Shown here in pieces: positions 1 to 5,654 of a DNA stretch of 6,450 bases. The stretch is from DASYAN01 sp036501345 (lineage in GTDB: Bacteria > Chloroflexota > Ktedonobacteria > Ktedonobacterales > Ktedonobacteraceae): contig DASYAN010000388.1 in NCBI GenBank assembly GCA_036501345.1, positions 1 through 6,450 on the forward strand, read 5' to 3'. The notes beneath the pieces are model-generated. The model had not been told where the DNA came from and did no database searches. It saw nothing but the letters and a program-made list of their open reading frames with translations. The position numbers and the translations under genes are program-made. Positions within the stretch are counted from its first letter, which is position 1; each line of letters begins with the position of its first letter.

Positions 1-493
1 TCAGACTGCCAGCGTTATTGATCGCTTCCAAGGCCATCCCACCAGTCAAAGCGCCATCACCAATCACGGCTACTACCTTGAAATCCTGTCCCAGCAGATC
101 GCGTGCGGCTGCTAAGCCAAGAGCGGCAGAAATCGATGTACTCGCATGGCTAGCCCCAAAGACATCATAGGGGCTCTCATCACGGCGCAAATAGCCAGAT
201 AGACCGCCAAATTGACGAATCGTATGGAAACGCTCATGGCGTCCAGTGAGGAGCTTATGAACATATGCCTGATGCCCAATGTCCCAGACAAGCTGATCTT
301 CTGGAGTCTGAAAGACATAGTGAAGTGCCATCGTCAACTCAACTACGCCAAGATTGGGAGCTAGATGACCTCCTCTCACCGATATTTTTTCGATGATCTC
401 ACGCCGCATTTCTTCGGCTAACTGTTCCATCTGTCGAAGTGTCAGAGCACGCAGCTGCTCCGGACCATTAATATCGTCAAGGATTCTTACCAT
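1..493 (-). CDS. dxs: 1-deoxy-D-xylulose-5-phosphate synthase, N-terminal part (cut by window edge)
   Basis: Thiamine-diphosphate enzyme that condenses pyruvate with glyceraldehyde 3-phosphate to give 1-deoxy-D-xylulose 5-phosphate, the first step of the MEP isoprenoid pathway and a source for thiamine and pyridoxal synthesis; cytosolic. The frame is open from the ATG at 493-491 to the left edge (164 codons); the rest of the gene, expected to total about 620-640 residues, lies outside. Visible family motifs are GGHLAPNLG (residues 41-49, with the conserved active-site His43), DIGHQAYVHKLLTGR (71-85), GASHASTSISAALG (113-126) and the ThDP/Mg motif start GDGALTGGM (145-153) followed by EAINNAG. 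The start is supported by GGAGG at 500-504, six bases upstream. It is divergent from the acidic-protein gene at 981. Identification is firm. Confidence 0.95.
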   Translation of the reverse strand, partial: MVRILDDINGPEQLRALTLRQMEQLAEEMRREIIEKISVRGGHLAPNLGVVELTMALHYVFQTPEDQLVWDIGHQAYVHKLLTGRHERFHTIRQFGGLSGYLRRDESPYDVFGASHASTSISAALGLAAARDLLGQDFKVVAVIGDGALTGGMALEAINNAGSL

Positions 494-645
494 GGGTTTC
501 CTCCAAATAGCTAAGGCACTGGCTTTCCTTCGTCTGAAACAGAGCAAGATAGCAGGTCAGATAGTGAAAACAACTCATACAGTAGTAATACGATGCTCAT
601 TAAGAAAAATAAAGGGCCTATCGCTACTCACCCTCTCTATTCTAT

Positions 646-675
646 ATTATAGAAGGGTTCGTACACTATAGCCAA
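646..675 (-). promoter_or_regulatory. Probable dxs promoter
   Basis: Read on the minus strand, a perfect TATAAT (651-646) is preceded after 18 bases by TTGGCT (675-670), a 4/6 match to the -35 consensus. Transcription would start near 640 and give a leader of roughly 145 nt before the dxs start at 493. No riboswitch consensus was recognised in that leader. The -10 is strong and the -35 is weaker. Confidence 0.5.
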
Positions 676-870
676 TGCCTCAATCCAGAAAATTCATGCA
701 CATAGGGGCTTGACAAGCCTCGAGATGGCTCTACAAGCCCTTTCAAGTAACCTCTCAGGCACCTTGACAGCTCTAGACTTTCTTTTTATTATGGTACCAG
801 CAAGAACGGCTCGTGAAAGCGGCCAGAGATGAAAGCACATAGCGCCAGACCTGACTAGAAAATGGCTCTC

Positions 871-929
871 TTTACAGTACAGTCTATCTAGTTCAGGTAG
901 ATCAAAAACTGAGTGTATTTTACAGTACA
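871..929. repeat. Pair of 11-bp direct repeats (TTTACAGTACA)
   Basis: Identical copies of TTTACAGTACA lie at 871-881 and 919-929, 48 bp apart start to start. Each contains the near-palindromic core TACAGTA. They lie 52-110 bp upstream of the start codon at 981, where an activator or a cooperative repressor could bind. Function is inferred only from position and repetition. Confidence 0.5.
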
Positions 930-942
930 CAGGAAGGCAGGA

Positions 943-973
943 GCAGTATAGCAAGCATATGCTGATATACTGC
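943..973 (+). promoter_or_regulatory. Extended -10 promoter covered by a large dyad (candidate operator)
   Basis: TATACT at 966-971 is preceded by TGA (963-965), which makes an extended -10 element; there is no good -35 at the usual distance. The element is embedded in a dyad: arms GCAGTATA (943-950) and TATACTGC (966-973) flank a 10-bp perfect palindrome AGCATATGCT (954-963). The right arm contains the -10 itself, so a dimeric regulator bound here would block RNA polymerase. The expected transcription start (about 977-981) falls at or just before the ATG at 981. Confidence 0.6.
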
Positions 974-980
974 ACATATC

Positions 981-1577
981 ATGACAAAAAGAGACAATGA
1001 GAAAGACTCGGAACGCCCCCATTACTATTCTCAGTTCTGGCTCGACGTGGCAGCAGGACGGCGAATAATCGGCACACCTAAGCCAAATGAAGAGGGTGAG
1101 CAGACAGAAGCTGACCTACTAGATTCTGGATCACCCCTCACAGCGGGATATGCCAGTAATGGTCAGCAGAGCCACACTCCATCCCGCGCAGCTGTCAATG
1201 GGCGAACAGACAGAGTAGTTTCACCCGAAGAAGAGTCAGAAATAGAAGTCTCCTCTGATGAGGAATATACAGAGCCCGAAGAAGATCTCGACCTGACATT
1301 TGCCGAAACGGAGGCAACAGAGGATCAGGAACTTCCAGTCGAGGATACAGATATTCCAGATATGGACCTCAGCACTATTGATGAGGAAGAGGAATATCTC
1401 GAAGAAGAAGAAGAAAATGAATTAGAGGAAATAGAAGAGACAGAAGAATTAGAGGAAGAGGAGGAAGACGATGAGCTGAACTGGGGTCGTGGTCGCAAAA
1501 AGCCCAAGCCATCACGCCCGGTCAAAGCACCTGCTAAAAAGCCAGCCAAGCGTGAGCCGCGACGCGGCGGATACTAA
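981..1577 (+). CDS. Uncharacterised acidic/basic polyampholyte protein, 198 aa
   Basis: Not recognised; no function is assigned. Residues 1-35 form a polar head containing YYSQFWLDVAAGRRIIG, the only stretch that looks foldable. Residues 36-80 are a low-complexity linker rich in G, S, T and Q. Residues 83-165 contain 48 Asp/Glu and no Lys, Arg or His, densest as Glu runs at 134-165. Residues 170-198 are a basic Pro/Ala tail with 13 Lys/Arg. There is no signal peptide, membrane segment or cysteine. Such charge segregation is typical of disordered proteins that bind nucleic acid or basic proteins, which is inference only. No Shine-Dalgarno precedes the ATG, and the extended -10 at 966-971 puts transcription start at the ATG, so a leaderless mRNA is likely. 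A strong terminator follows nine bases after the stop. That it is a real gene is supported by the promoter, the terminator and the unbroken 198-codon frame. Confidence 0.8.
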   Translation: MTKRDNEKDSERPHYYSQFWLDVAAGRRIIGTPKPNEEGEQTEADLLDSGSPLTAGYASNGQQSHTPSRAAVNGRTDRVVSPEEESEIEVSSDEEYTEPEEDLDLTFAETEATEDQELPVEDTDIPDMDLSTIDEEEEYLEEEEENELEEIEETEELEEEEEDDELNWGRGRKKPKPSRPVKAPAKKPAKREPRRGGY

Positions 1578-1585
1578 TATAAACC

Positions 1586-1627
1586 AAGGGGCAGTTCTCG
1601 TTGTTGAACAAGGACTGCCCCTTTTCT
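1586..1627 (+). terminator. Intrinsic terminator of the acidic-protein gene, partly bidirectional
   Basis: AAGGGGCAGTTCT (1586-1598) pairs with AGGACTGCCCCTT (1611-1623), with one G-T pair and a small loop; TTTT then C and T follow at 1622-1627. It begins nine bases after the stop of the acidic gene. The convergent glutamate dehydrogenase gene ends at 1649, so the same hairpin may also stop transcripts from the other side, although the U-tract on that strand is poor. Confidence 0.9.
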
Positions 1628-1648
1628 AGTAAAGACGCCCTCTGGCTG

Positions 1649-2917
1649 TCATGGGTAAATGCCACGCACCTGCGTCGCCTCGGCCACCCGTGAAATGGCC
1701 AGCATATTGGCCGCCAAGCGCATATCACAGTGGTACTGATCAACGAGCTTCATGACTCCATCGAATGCACGATTCATAATCACTTCCAGGCGCTGCGTAA
1801 TCTCTTCCTTGCCCCAAAAGAAACTTTGCAAATCCTGCACCCATTCAAAGTAGCTAACCGTCACTCCTCCGGCATTGGCCAGAATATCAGGAATTACCAG
1901 GCAGCCTTTCTTGTAGAGAATCTCATCAGCACCCGGGGTTGTTGGACCATTTGCAGCCTCGGTAATAATACGCGCTTGCACCCGATTGGCATTGATGGCG
2001 GTAATCACTCCCTCAGTAGCAGCTGGGATCAGAATGTCACAAGGAACTTCTAAAACATCGGCGATGCGCAACTGCTGAGCCGATGGATAACCTACAACAG
2101 TTCCTCGCTTATTTTTATAACGCATGACGGCTGCTGGATCTAGACCAGACTCGTCATAGATGCAACCATGCGAATCACTGACAGCAATAATCTTACACCC
2201 TTCATGGTGGAAGAGGCGTGCTGCCACACCTCCAGCATTCCCAAAGCCTTGAATACTGACACGTGCCCCCTTCAATGGCATGCCAATATGCTTTGCCGCC
2301 TTTTTGGTAACAAAGAGTGCTCCGGTAGCAGTGGCATCATTGCGACCCTCACTACCACCAATAGAGAGAGGCTTTCCAGTCACCACTGCAGGAACGGAAA
2401 AACCTTCGTGCATTGAATAGGTATCCATGATCCAAGCCATCACCTGTGGATTGGTATTGACATCAGGGGCAAGAATATCACAATGGGGACCAACAATGAT
2501 GGCTATCTCAGTAGCATAACGGCGTGTCAAGCGTTCTAATTCTCCAGGAGTCATCTGTTTAGGATCACAGACAACTCCACCCTTTGCGCCCCCATACGGG
2601 ATGCCAGTTACAGCACACTTCCAAGTCATCCACATAGCCAATGCCTTCACCTCGTCAAGAGTTACCATAGGACTAAAGCGAATGCCCCCTTTGGCTGGCC
2701 CCCGCGTAACATTGTGCTGTACTCTATATCCTGTAAATGTTTTGATACGTCCATCATCGAGACGGACAGGGAAATTGACAATGAGTTCCCGTTTCGGCTT
2801 GCGCAGGATCTCGCACATGTCTTCAGAAAGACCGATCTTATCAGCAGCTAATTCAAACTGCTGCACAGCCATAGCATAGGGATTAAAAGATTTCACATCA
2901 TTGTGCATAGCATGCAT
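1649..2917 (-). CDS. gdhA: Glutamate dehydrogenase (Glu/Leu/Phe/Val dehydrogenase family)
   Basis: Hexameric cytosolic enzyme that interconverts glutamate and 2-oxoglutarate plus ammonia with NAD(P)H. With this start it is 422 aa, normal for the RocG/GudB-like class. Visible in order: the substrate-loop lysine in PAKGGIRF (Lys76), the second substrate Lys100 in MTWKCA, the catalytic Lys112 in PYGGAKGG, the conserved Asp152 in APDVNT, the Rossmann loop GFGNAG (224-229), and EAANGPTTPGAD and NAGGVTVSYFEW near the C-terminus. Asp248 at the end of the second Rossmann strand suggests NAD rather than NADP, an inference. The open frame extends 11 codons further to 2950, but GAGG at 2924-2927 sits six bases from the ATG at 2917, so that start is preferred; the ATG at 2908 is a second option. 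Convergent with the acidic-protein gene, 71 bp apart. No partner gene is adjacent. Confidence 0.95.
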   Translation of the reverse strand: MHAMHNDVKSFNPYAMAVQQFELAADKIGLSEDMCEILRKPKRELIVNFPVRLDDGRIKTFTGYRVQHNVTRGPAKGGIRFSPMVTLDEVKALAMWMTWKCAVTGIPYGGAKGGVVCDPKQMTPGELERLTRRYATEIAIIVGPHCDILAPDVNTNPQVMAWIMDTYSMHEGFSVPAVVTGKPLSIGGSEGRNDATATGALFVTKKAAKHIGMPLKGARVSIQGFGNAGGVAARLFHHEGCKIIAVSDSHGCIYDESGLDPAAVMRYKNKRGTVVGYPSAQQLRIADVLEVPCDILIPAATEGVITAINANRVQARIITEAANGPTTPGADEILYKKGCLVIPDILANAGGVTVSYFEWVQDLQSFFWGKEEITQRLEVIMNRAFDGVMKLVDQYHCDMRLAANMLAISRVAEATQVRGIYP

Positions 2918-2948
2918 ATAACACCTCTCTACTAGACCTACCAACATC

Positions 2949-2977
2949 ATTGTACTAGGTCTCTAGTTCATTTCTAA
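2949..2977 (-). promoter_or_regulatory. Weak candidate promoter for glutamate dehydrogenase
   Basis: On the minus strand TACAAT (2954-2949) gives a 5/6 -10 match; 17 bases upstream is TTAGAA (2977-2972), a poor -35. Transcription would start near 2942 and give a leader of about 25 nt before the start at 2917. Further upstream, TGTTCAT (3038-3044) and ATGAACA (3062-3068) form an inverted repeat with a 17-bp spacer that could be an operator. Confidence 0.3.
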
Positions 2978-3075
2978 AAAAGATGGCCGCTTCCCTTAAT
3001 GGGGCTTGGGCACAGGGGTACTCATGGTATGATAAAGTGTTCATTCTACACCTCTAGTTTCATGAACATTTGCAT

Positions 3076-3116
3076 ATTGACAACTATGCGATACTGTCTT
3101 TAGTACATTGACAACT
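3076..3116 (+). repeat. Direct repeat ATTGACAACT, each copy carrying a -35-like hexamer
   Basis: ATTGACAACT occurs at 3076-3085 and 3107-3116, 31 bp apart. Each contains a perfect TTGACA. After the first copy, TAGTAC (3101-3106, 18-bp spacer) is a weak -10; the second has no good -10. They lie just upstream of the structured RNA and could contribute to its promoter. The first copy is also framed by GCATA (3072-3076) and TATGC (3085-3089). Confidence 0.35.
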
Positions 3117-3130
3117 GAATAGTGTTTACG

Positions 3131-3433
3131 GGTTCCAAGCTAAATCGCTCGCTTGGGTAAAAGCACTAGCGTGTATTATCAAGTGCTACTCGCACACGAG
3201 ACGCAAAACTCGTGGGAGACTCCGGTCTCCGTTCAAACGAAAGTATCCAGTCGAAGGACTGGCCCTACTGGTCATAGGTAGGGTGCCATGGGAGCCTGAG
3301 CTGCTCGACCCATGGAAGGCGGCCTGGGACCGCCTCATCTGGAAAGCGATGATCTCGAAGGCGAAAGCAACTGAGAGGGAGCCGAACCGGAACCCCCTTG
3401 GCTTTAGCCAGGGGAGATCTCAGCATTCGGTTT
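3131..3433 (+). ncRNA. Structured RNA, probably a stand-alone HEARO/omega-RNA (IscB guide-RNA scaffold) or related IS200/IS605 RNA
   Basis: No reading frame spans this stretch, but on the plus strand it folds into consecutive hairpins: 3135-3140/3151-3156, 3162-3167/3182-3187, 3195-3200/3209-3214, 3215-3220/3225-3230 (TCCG loop), 3247-3252/3257-3262 (GAAG loop), 3263-3268/3278-3283, 3286-3292/3309-3315 and 3318-3322/3330-3334. Next come a GCGAAAGC mini-loop (3361-3368), a stem 3351-3355/3415-3419 enclosing a terminal hairpin 3394-3402/3407-3414 with GGC-TTTA-GCC at its tip, and a possible pseudoknot CCGAA 3382-3386 with TTCGG 3426-3430. A GC-rich hairpin tipped GGCTTTAGCC is typical of IS200/IS605-type element ends and their guide RNAs. 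IscB omega-RNAs were characterised in Ktedonobacter, some away from any iscB. Assignment rests on fold style, size and context, not an alignment. A TnpB right-end RNA or a MITE is the main alternative. The ends are approximate. Confidence 0.6.
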
Positions 3434-3583
3434 CCCCATAAGCTCTAAGTCTCTAGCGCATCTACATAACACTTTTACTATAGGATATACGAAGTAGTGC
3501 TAGAAACATACGATCCATATTGTAAGCACTATTCCCTTCTCAATATATACTCTGAAATAGATAAATACAGAGAGAACATACAT

Positions 3584-3619
3584 ATATATCCACAAATATA
3601 TCCACAAATATATCCACAA
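3584..3619 (+). repeat. Three perfect tandem 12-bp repeats, DnaA-box-like
   Basis: The unit ATATATCCACAA is repeated three times without a change at 3584-3595, 3596-3607 and 3608-3619. Each contains ATATCCACA, one mismatch from the classical DnaA box TTATCCACA. The repeats lie in strongly AT-rich DNA. An origin or DnaA-titration role is possible, but there is no dnaA, dnaN or partitioning gene in the window. Confidence 0.75.
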
Positions 3620-3706
3620 AAAATGTTAATAACACTACTCAGAATAGTAGTATAAATATTCTGCGCTCTGAATAAAACAGGCAAAATAGTAAAAGCCGCT
3701 ATGCTC

Positions 3707-3756
3707 TATTTTGTGTACATTGCACAAAATAATAGGATCAATTCTGTGAATTGATC
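3707..3756. repeat. Two adjacent 9-bp inverted repeats
   Basis: TATTTTGTG (3707-3715) and CACAAAATA (3723-3731) pair around a 7-base loop. Four bases later GATCAATTC (3736-3744) and GAATTGATC (3748-3756) pair around TGT. Neither is followed by a U-tract on either strand, so they are not standard terminators; a protein-binding site or element-end hairpins are possible. Confidence 0.6.
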
Positions 3757-3820
3757 AATCCTTCCGTCAATTGCTTAGAATTGGGAACGTAAACGAACGA
3801 GGTTTCGCCACAAACTAGCA

Positions 3821-3836
3821 AATATTTATAAATATT
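3821..3836. repeat. 16-bp perfect AT-only palindrome
   Basis: AATATTTATAAATATT is its own reverse complement and is flanked by GCA on both sides. It is composed only of A and T and would melt easily or form a cruciform. Function unknown. Confidence 0.6.
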
Positions 3837-3851
3837 GCATATACGGCTCAA

Positions 3852-3921
3852 GAGCCTATTTGGAAATGTTGCTGAAGCCGTTCGAATTTCAAGGGCGGGA
3901 TCGGGACTTCCAAATAAGCTC
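3852..3921. repeat. Long inverted repeat with 14-bp arms downstream of gatB
   Basis: GAGCCTATTTGGAA (3852-3865) pairs with TTCCAAATAAGCTC (3908-3921) with a single mismatch, enclosing 42 bases. The left arm overlaps a second interrupted palindrome, GGCTC-AA-GAGCC (3845-3856). On the minus strand this is the gatB 3' untranslated region, ending 33 bases from the stop, so it may protect the transcript end. It could equally be the two ends of a small mobile palindromic repeat. Confidence 0.6.
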
Positions 3922-3953
3922 CCTGGTCAAGAGCAAAGCAGGACAACAACTTT

Positions 3954-5438
3954 TTATGCTTGAAGTTCGTCTAGCTTCTTTCTTAACAGCGTTTGTACTA
4001 TATCAGCCTTGGCCTGACCTCGAGTCTGTTTCATTACCTGGCCTACCAATGCCTGCATTGCATTGGTTTTGCCACCCAGATAGTCGCTTGTGATCTTGGG
4101 ATTGTTGGCAATAACCTCACTAATGATACCCTCTAGTGCTGCTTGATCACTAATGGGTGGCTTGATGCCCTTCTTCTTCACTATCTCCTCAGGCATTTCA
4201 CCGGAGGCAAAAGCTTCATCTAAGATCTCCTTGGCCTGCTTTCCTGTAATGCGCTCTTGGTCGAGCAGATCCAGTAGGCTGGCAAGAGCCTTTGGAGTAA
4301 GCGGACAATGCTGCACAGCAAGCGCATTTGCGTTGAGCAGGCGTACAACTTCACTGAGGACCCAGTTGCAGGCAACCTTGGCACGTGCCTTGCGATCTTT
4401 GACTTGCGAAGCAGCCATTACCTGCTCAAAGTACTCACCAAGGGCCTTGTCCTCGGTCATGACATTGGCATCCTGGGCCGAGAGTCCAAACTCAGACTGG
4501 TAGCGAACGCGACGAGCATCCGGGAGTTCGGGTAAGCTGGCACGAATCTCTTCGACACGCTCACGACTGATTATCAACGGAGGTAGATCTGGCTCCGGAA
4601 AGTAACGATAGTCATCAGCAAATTCTTTCACGCGTTGCAAGACGGTGATGCCTTTGGCATCAACCCAACCACGAGTCTCCTGGCGGATAGTGCCACCATC
4701 GCGGATGACTGCAATCTGGCGTTTGGCTTCATATTCGAGAGCACGCTCCACGGCACGGAAACTATTCATATTCTTAATTTCCGTTTTGACACCTAGTTCC
4801 TGCTGACCACGAGGGCGCACAGAGACATTGGCATCGCAACGCAAGCTTCCCTCTTCCATACGGCCAGAAGAGACTCCTAGATAGACCAGAATTTCGCGCA
4901 TCTTCTGCATATAAAGGCTCGCCTCTTCGGGGCTACGCATATCTGGCTCGCTCACAATCTCCATCAAGGGCGTACCTGCACGATTGACATCGATGAGACT
5001 ATAGCCATCGCGATGCTGCGAACGGGCAGTATCCTCTTCCAGATGCACACGAGTGACACCTATGCGCCGTGTCTTCCCATGAACATCAATCGTCAAATAG
5101 CCCTCACGACTTAAGGGAATATCATACTGCGAAATCTGATACCCTTTCATGAGATCGGGATAATGGTAGCTTTTGCGGTCAAACTTCGAGTATTCAGGAA
5201 TAGAACAATGCAGCGCAAGAGCTGTCATAATAGTATAGGTAACAGCTTCATCATTAATAACAGGTAAGACGCCCGGCATACCCATACATACAGGACACAC
5301 ATGGGTATTCGGGGCTGCATTGGCATAACCCGTGCCACACGAACAAAACATTTTGCTCTTGGTGAGCAACTGCGAATGGACCTCAAGGCCAATCACGATC
5401 TCAAACTCAGTATCAATCAACGTAGGTGTGCTAGTCAT
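3954..5438 (-). CDS. gatB: Aspartyl/glutamyl-tRNA(Asn/Gln) amidotransferase subunit B
   Basis: GatB is the tRNA-binding, kinase-like subunit of GatCAB, which turns Glu-tRNA(Gln) into Gln-tRNA(Gln) and Asp-tRNA(Asn) into Asn-tRNA(Asn) in the cytosol, activating the acyl group with ATP and using ammonia from GatA. Length 494 aa is normal. The N-terminus has IGLEVHSQL (16-24) and the zinc-site cysteines 32, 34, 48 and 51. Further family blocks are DLMKGYQISQYD (95-106), VHLEEDTARSQH (131-142), DVNRAGTPLMEIVSEPD (150-166), GSLRCDANVSVRP (197-209), KTEIKNMNSFRAVERALEYE (218-237) and DYRYFPEPDLPPL (276-288). The C-terminal helical/YqeY tail ends with VGQVMKQTRGQAKAD. Together these indicate a complete gene. 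The ATG at 5438 is the only good start near the conserved region, though its Shine-Dalgarno is weak (AGATAGAG). gatA and gatC are not adjacent. Divergent from the HTH gene at 5655. Confidence 0.98.
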   Translation of the reverse strand: MTSTPTLIDTEFEIVIGLEVHSQLLTKSKMFCSCGTGYANAAPNTHVCPVCMGMPGVLPVINDEAVTYTIMTALALHCSIPEYSKFDRKSYHYPDLMKGYQISQYDIPLSREGYLTIDVHGKTRRIGVTRVHLEEDTARSQHRDGYSLIDVNRAGTPLMEIVSEPDMRSPEEASLYMQKMREILVYLGVSSGRMEEGSLRCDANVSVRPRGQQELGVKTEIKNMNSFRAVERALEYEAKRQIAVIRDGGTIRQETRGWVDAKGITVLQRVKEFADDYRYFPEPDLPPLIISRERVEEIRASLPELPDARRVRYQSEFGLSAQDANVMTEDKALGEYFEQVMAASQVKDRKARAKVACNWVLSEVVRLLNANALAVQHCPLTPKALASLLDLLDQERITGKQAKEILDEAFASGEMPEEIVKKKGIKPPISDQAALEGIISEVIANNPKITSDYLGGKTNAMQALVGQVMKQTRGQAKADIVQTLLRKKLDELQA

Positions 5439-5496
5439 TCTCTATCTCACTTTACCAAATTATCAAAAAATTGCCGCAGTGTCGATCACAGGATCG

Positions 5497-5511
5497 TATA
5501 CACCATGTATA
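5497..5511. repeat. Small inverted repeat TATAC-N5-GTATA upstream of gatB
   Basis: TATAC (5497-5501) and GTATA (5507-5511) flank ACCAT in the 216-bp spacer between the divergent gatB and HTH genes. Nearby on the minus strand, GATAAT (5464-5459) is a possible gatB -10 without a clear -35. The repeat would lie just upstream of that promoter; it is short enough to be chance. Confidence 0.25.
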
Positions 5512-5608
5512 AGGAACGTGGTTGTGCTCAGTTGATTGGGCTGAACTAAGTCTAGTCCTTCTGAGGCTATTCGTCAATGGGAACCAAACCTCTGCTCACT
5601 CAGACAAG

Positions 5609-5637
5609 TTGCATACTAGGGTTCGCTATGCTATAAT
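5609..5637 (+). promoter_or_regulatory. Near-consensus promoter of the HTH gene
   Basis: TTGCAT (5609-5614), a 17-bp spacer and a perfect TATAAT (5632-5637) with an upstream TG (5629-5630), which makes it also an extended -10. Transcription should start around 5643-5645, at the Shine-Dalgarno AGGAG (5643-5647), so the leader is only about ten bases. Confidence 0.8.
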
Positions 5638-5654
5638 GACTCAGGAGAATAAGC

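Larger units (their letters stand above)
505..942. other. Divergent intergenic region between dxs and the acidic-protein gene
   Basis: No convincing gene. Short frames occur here, including a Cys-rich 93-codon frame on the minus strand at 694-975, but none has a ribosome binding site or a recognisable product. Contents: the dxs leader and promoter; a plus-strand TTGACA (710-715) with TACAAG 16 bases on (732-737), inside an interrupted palindrome GGCTT-GAC-AAGCC (708-720), which may be a weak promoter with no obvious gene behind it; and two copies of TTTACAGTACA listed separately. Confidence 0.5.
3434..3953. other. AT-rich non-coding spacer with tandem repeats and palindromes
   Basis: About 520 bases with no supported gene; the one frame of note (3860-4093, plus) is mostly antisense to gatB. 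If 3131-3433 is an IscB-type RNA, the nuclease gene would be expected immediately downstream on the plus strand, but nothing coding is visible, so the element is either non-autonomous or has lost its gene. The spacer holds three tandem 12-mers (3584-3619), a short hairpin ACTACT/AGTAGT (3634-3651) and five further inverted repeats between 3707 and 3921. No U-tract-backed terminator for gatB was found. Confidence 0.6.

Noticed and set aside
694..975. 93-codon minus-strand frame, Cys-rich
   Set aside because: No ribosome binding site, no recognisable motif, and it runs through the repeats and dyad of the regulatory spacer.
1325..1549. Serine-rich frame opposite the acidic gene
   Set aside because: The poly-Ser is simply the complement of the GAA/GAG glutamate codons of the plus-strand gene.
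2915..2950. Longer glutamate dehydrogenase start at 2950
   Set aside because: No Shine-Dalgarno there and it would overlap the likely -10; the ATG at 2917 has GAGG at good spacing.
3318..3420. T-box leader or other aminoacyl-tRNA-sensing riboswitch (GGGACCGCC resembles the T-box core)
   Set aside because: The hairpin order does not fit a T-box, the last GC hairpin has no U-tract, and no gene follows on that strand.
3131..3433. RNase P RNA, tmRNA or 6S RNA
   Set aside because: The hallmark RNase P and tmRNA conserved blocks were not found, and the terminal GGCTTTAGCC hairpin fits transposon-linked RNAs better.
3584..3619. CRISPR array
   Set aside because: The units are only 12 bp and directly contiguous, with no spacers and no cas genes.
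3870..3905. tRNA T-arm-like GTTCGAAT
   Set aside because: No matching acceptor, D or anticodon stems around it on either strand.
3860..4093. 77-codon plus-strand frame ending antisense to the gatB 3' end
   Set aside because: No ribosome binding site, no motif, and more than half of it is the reverse complement of gatB codons.
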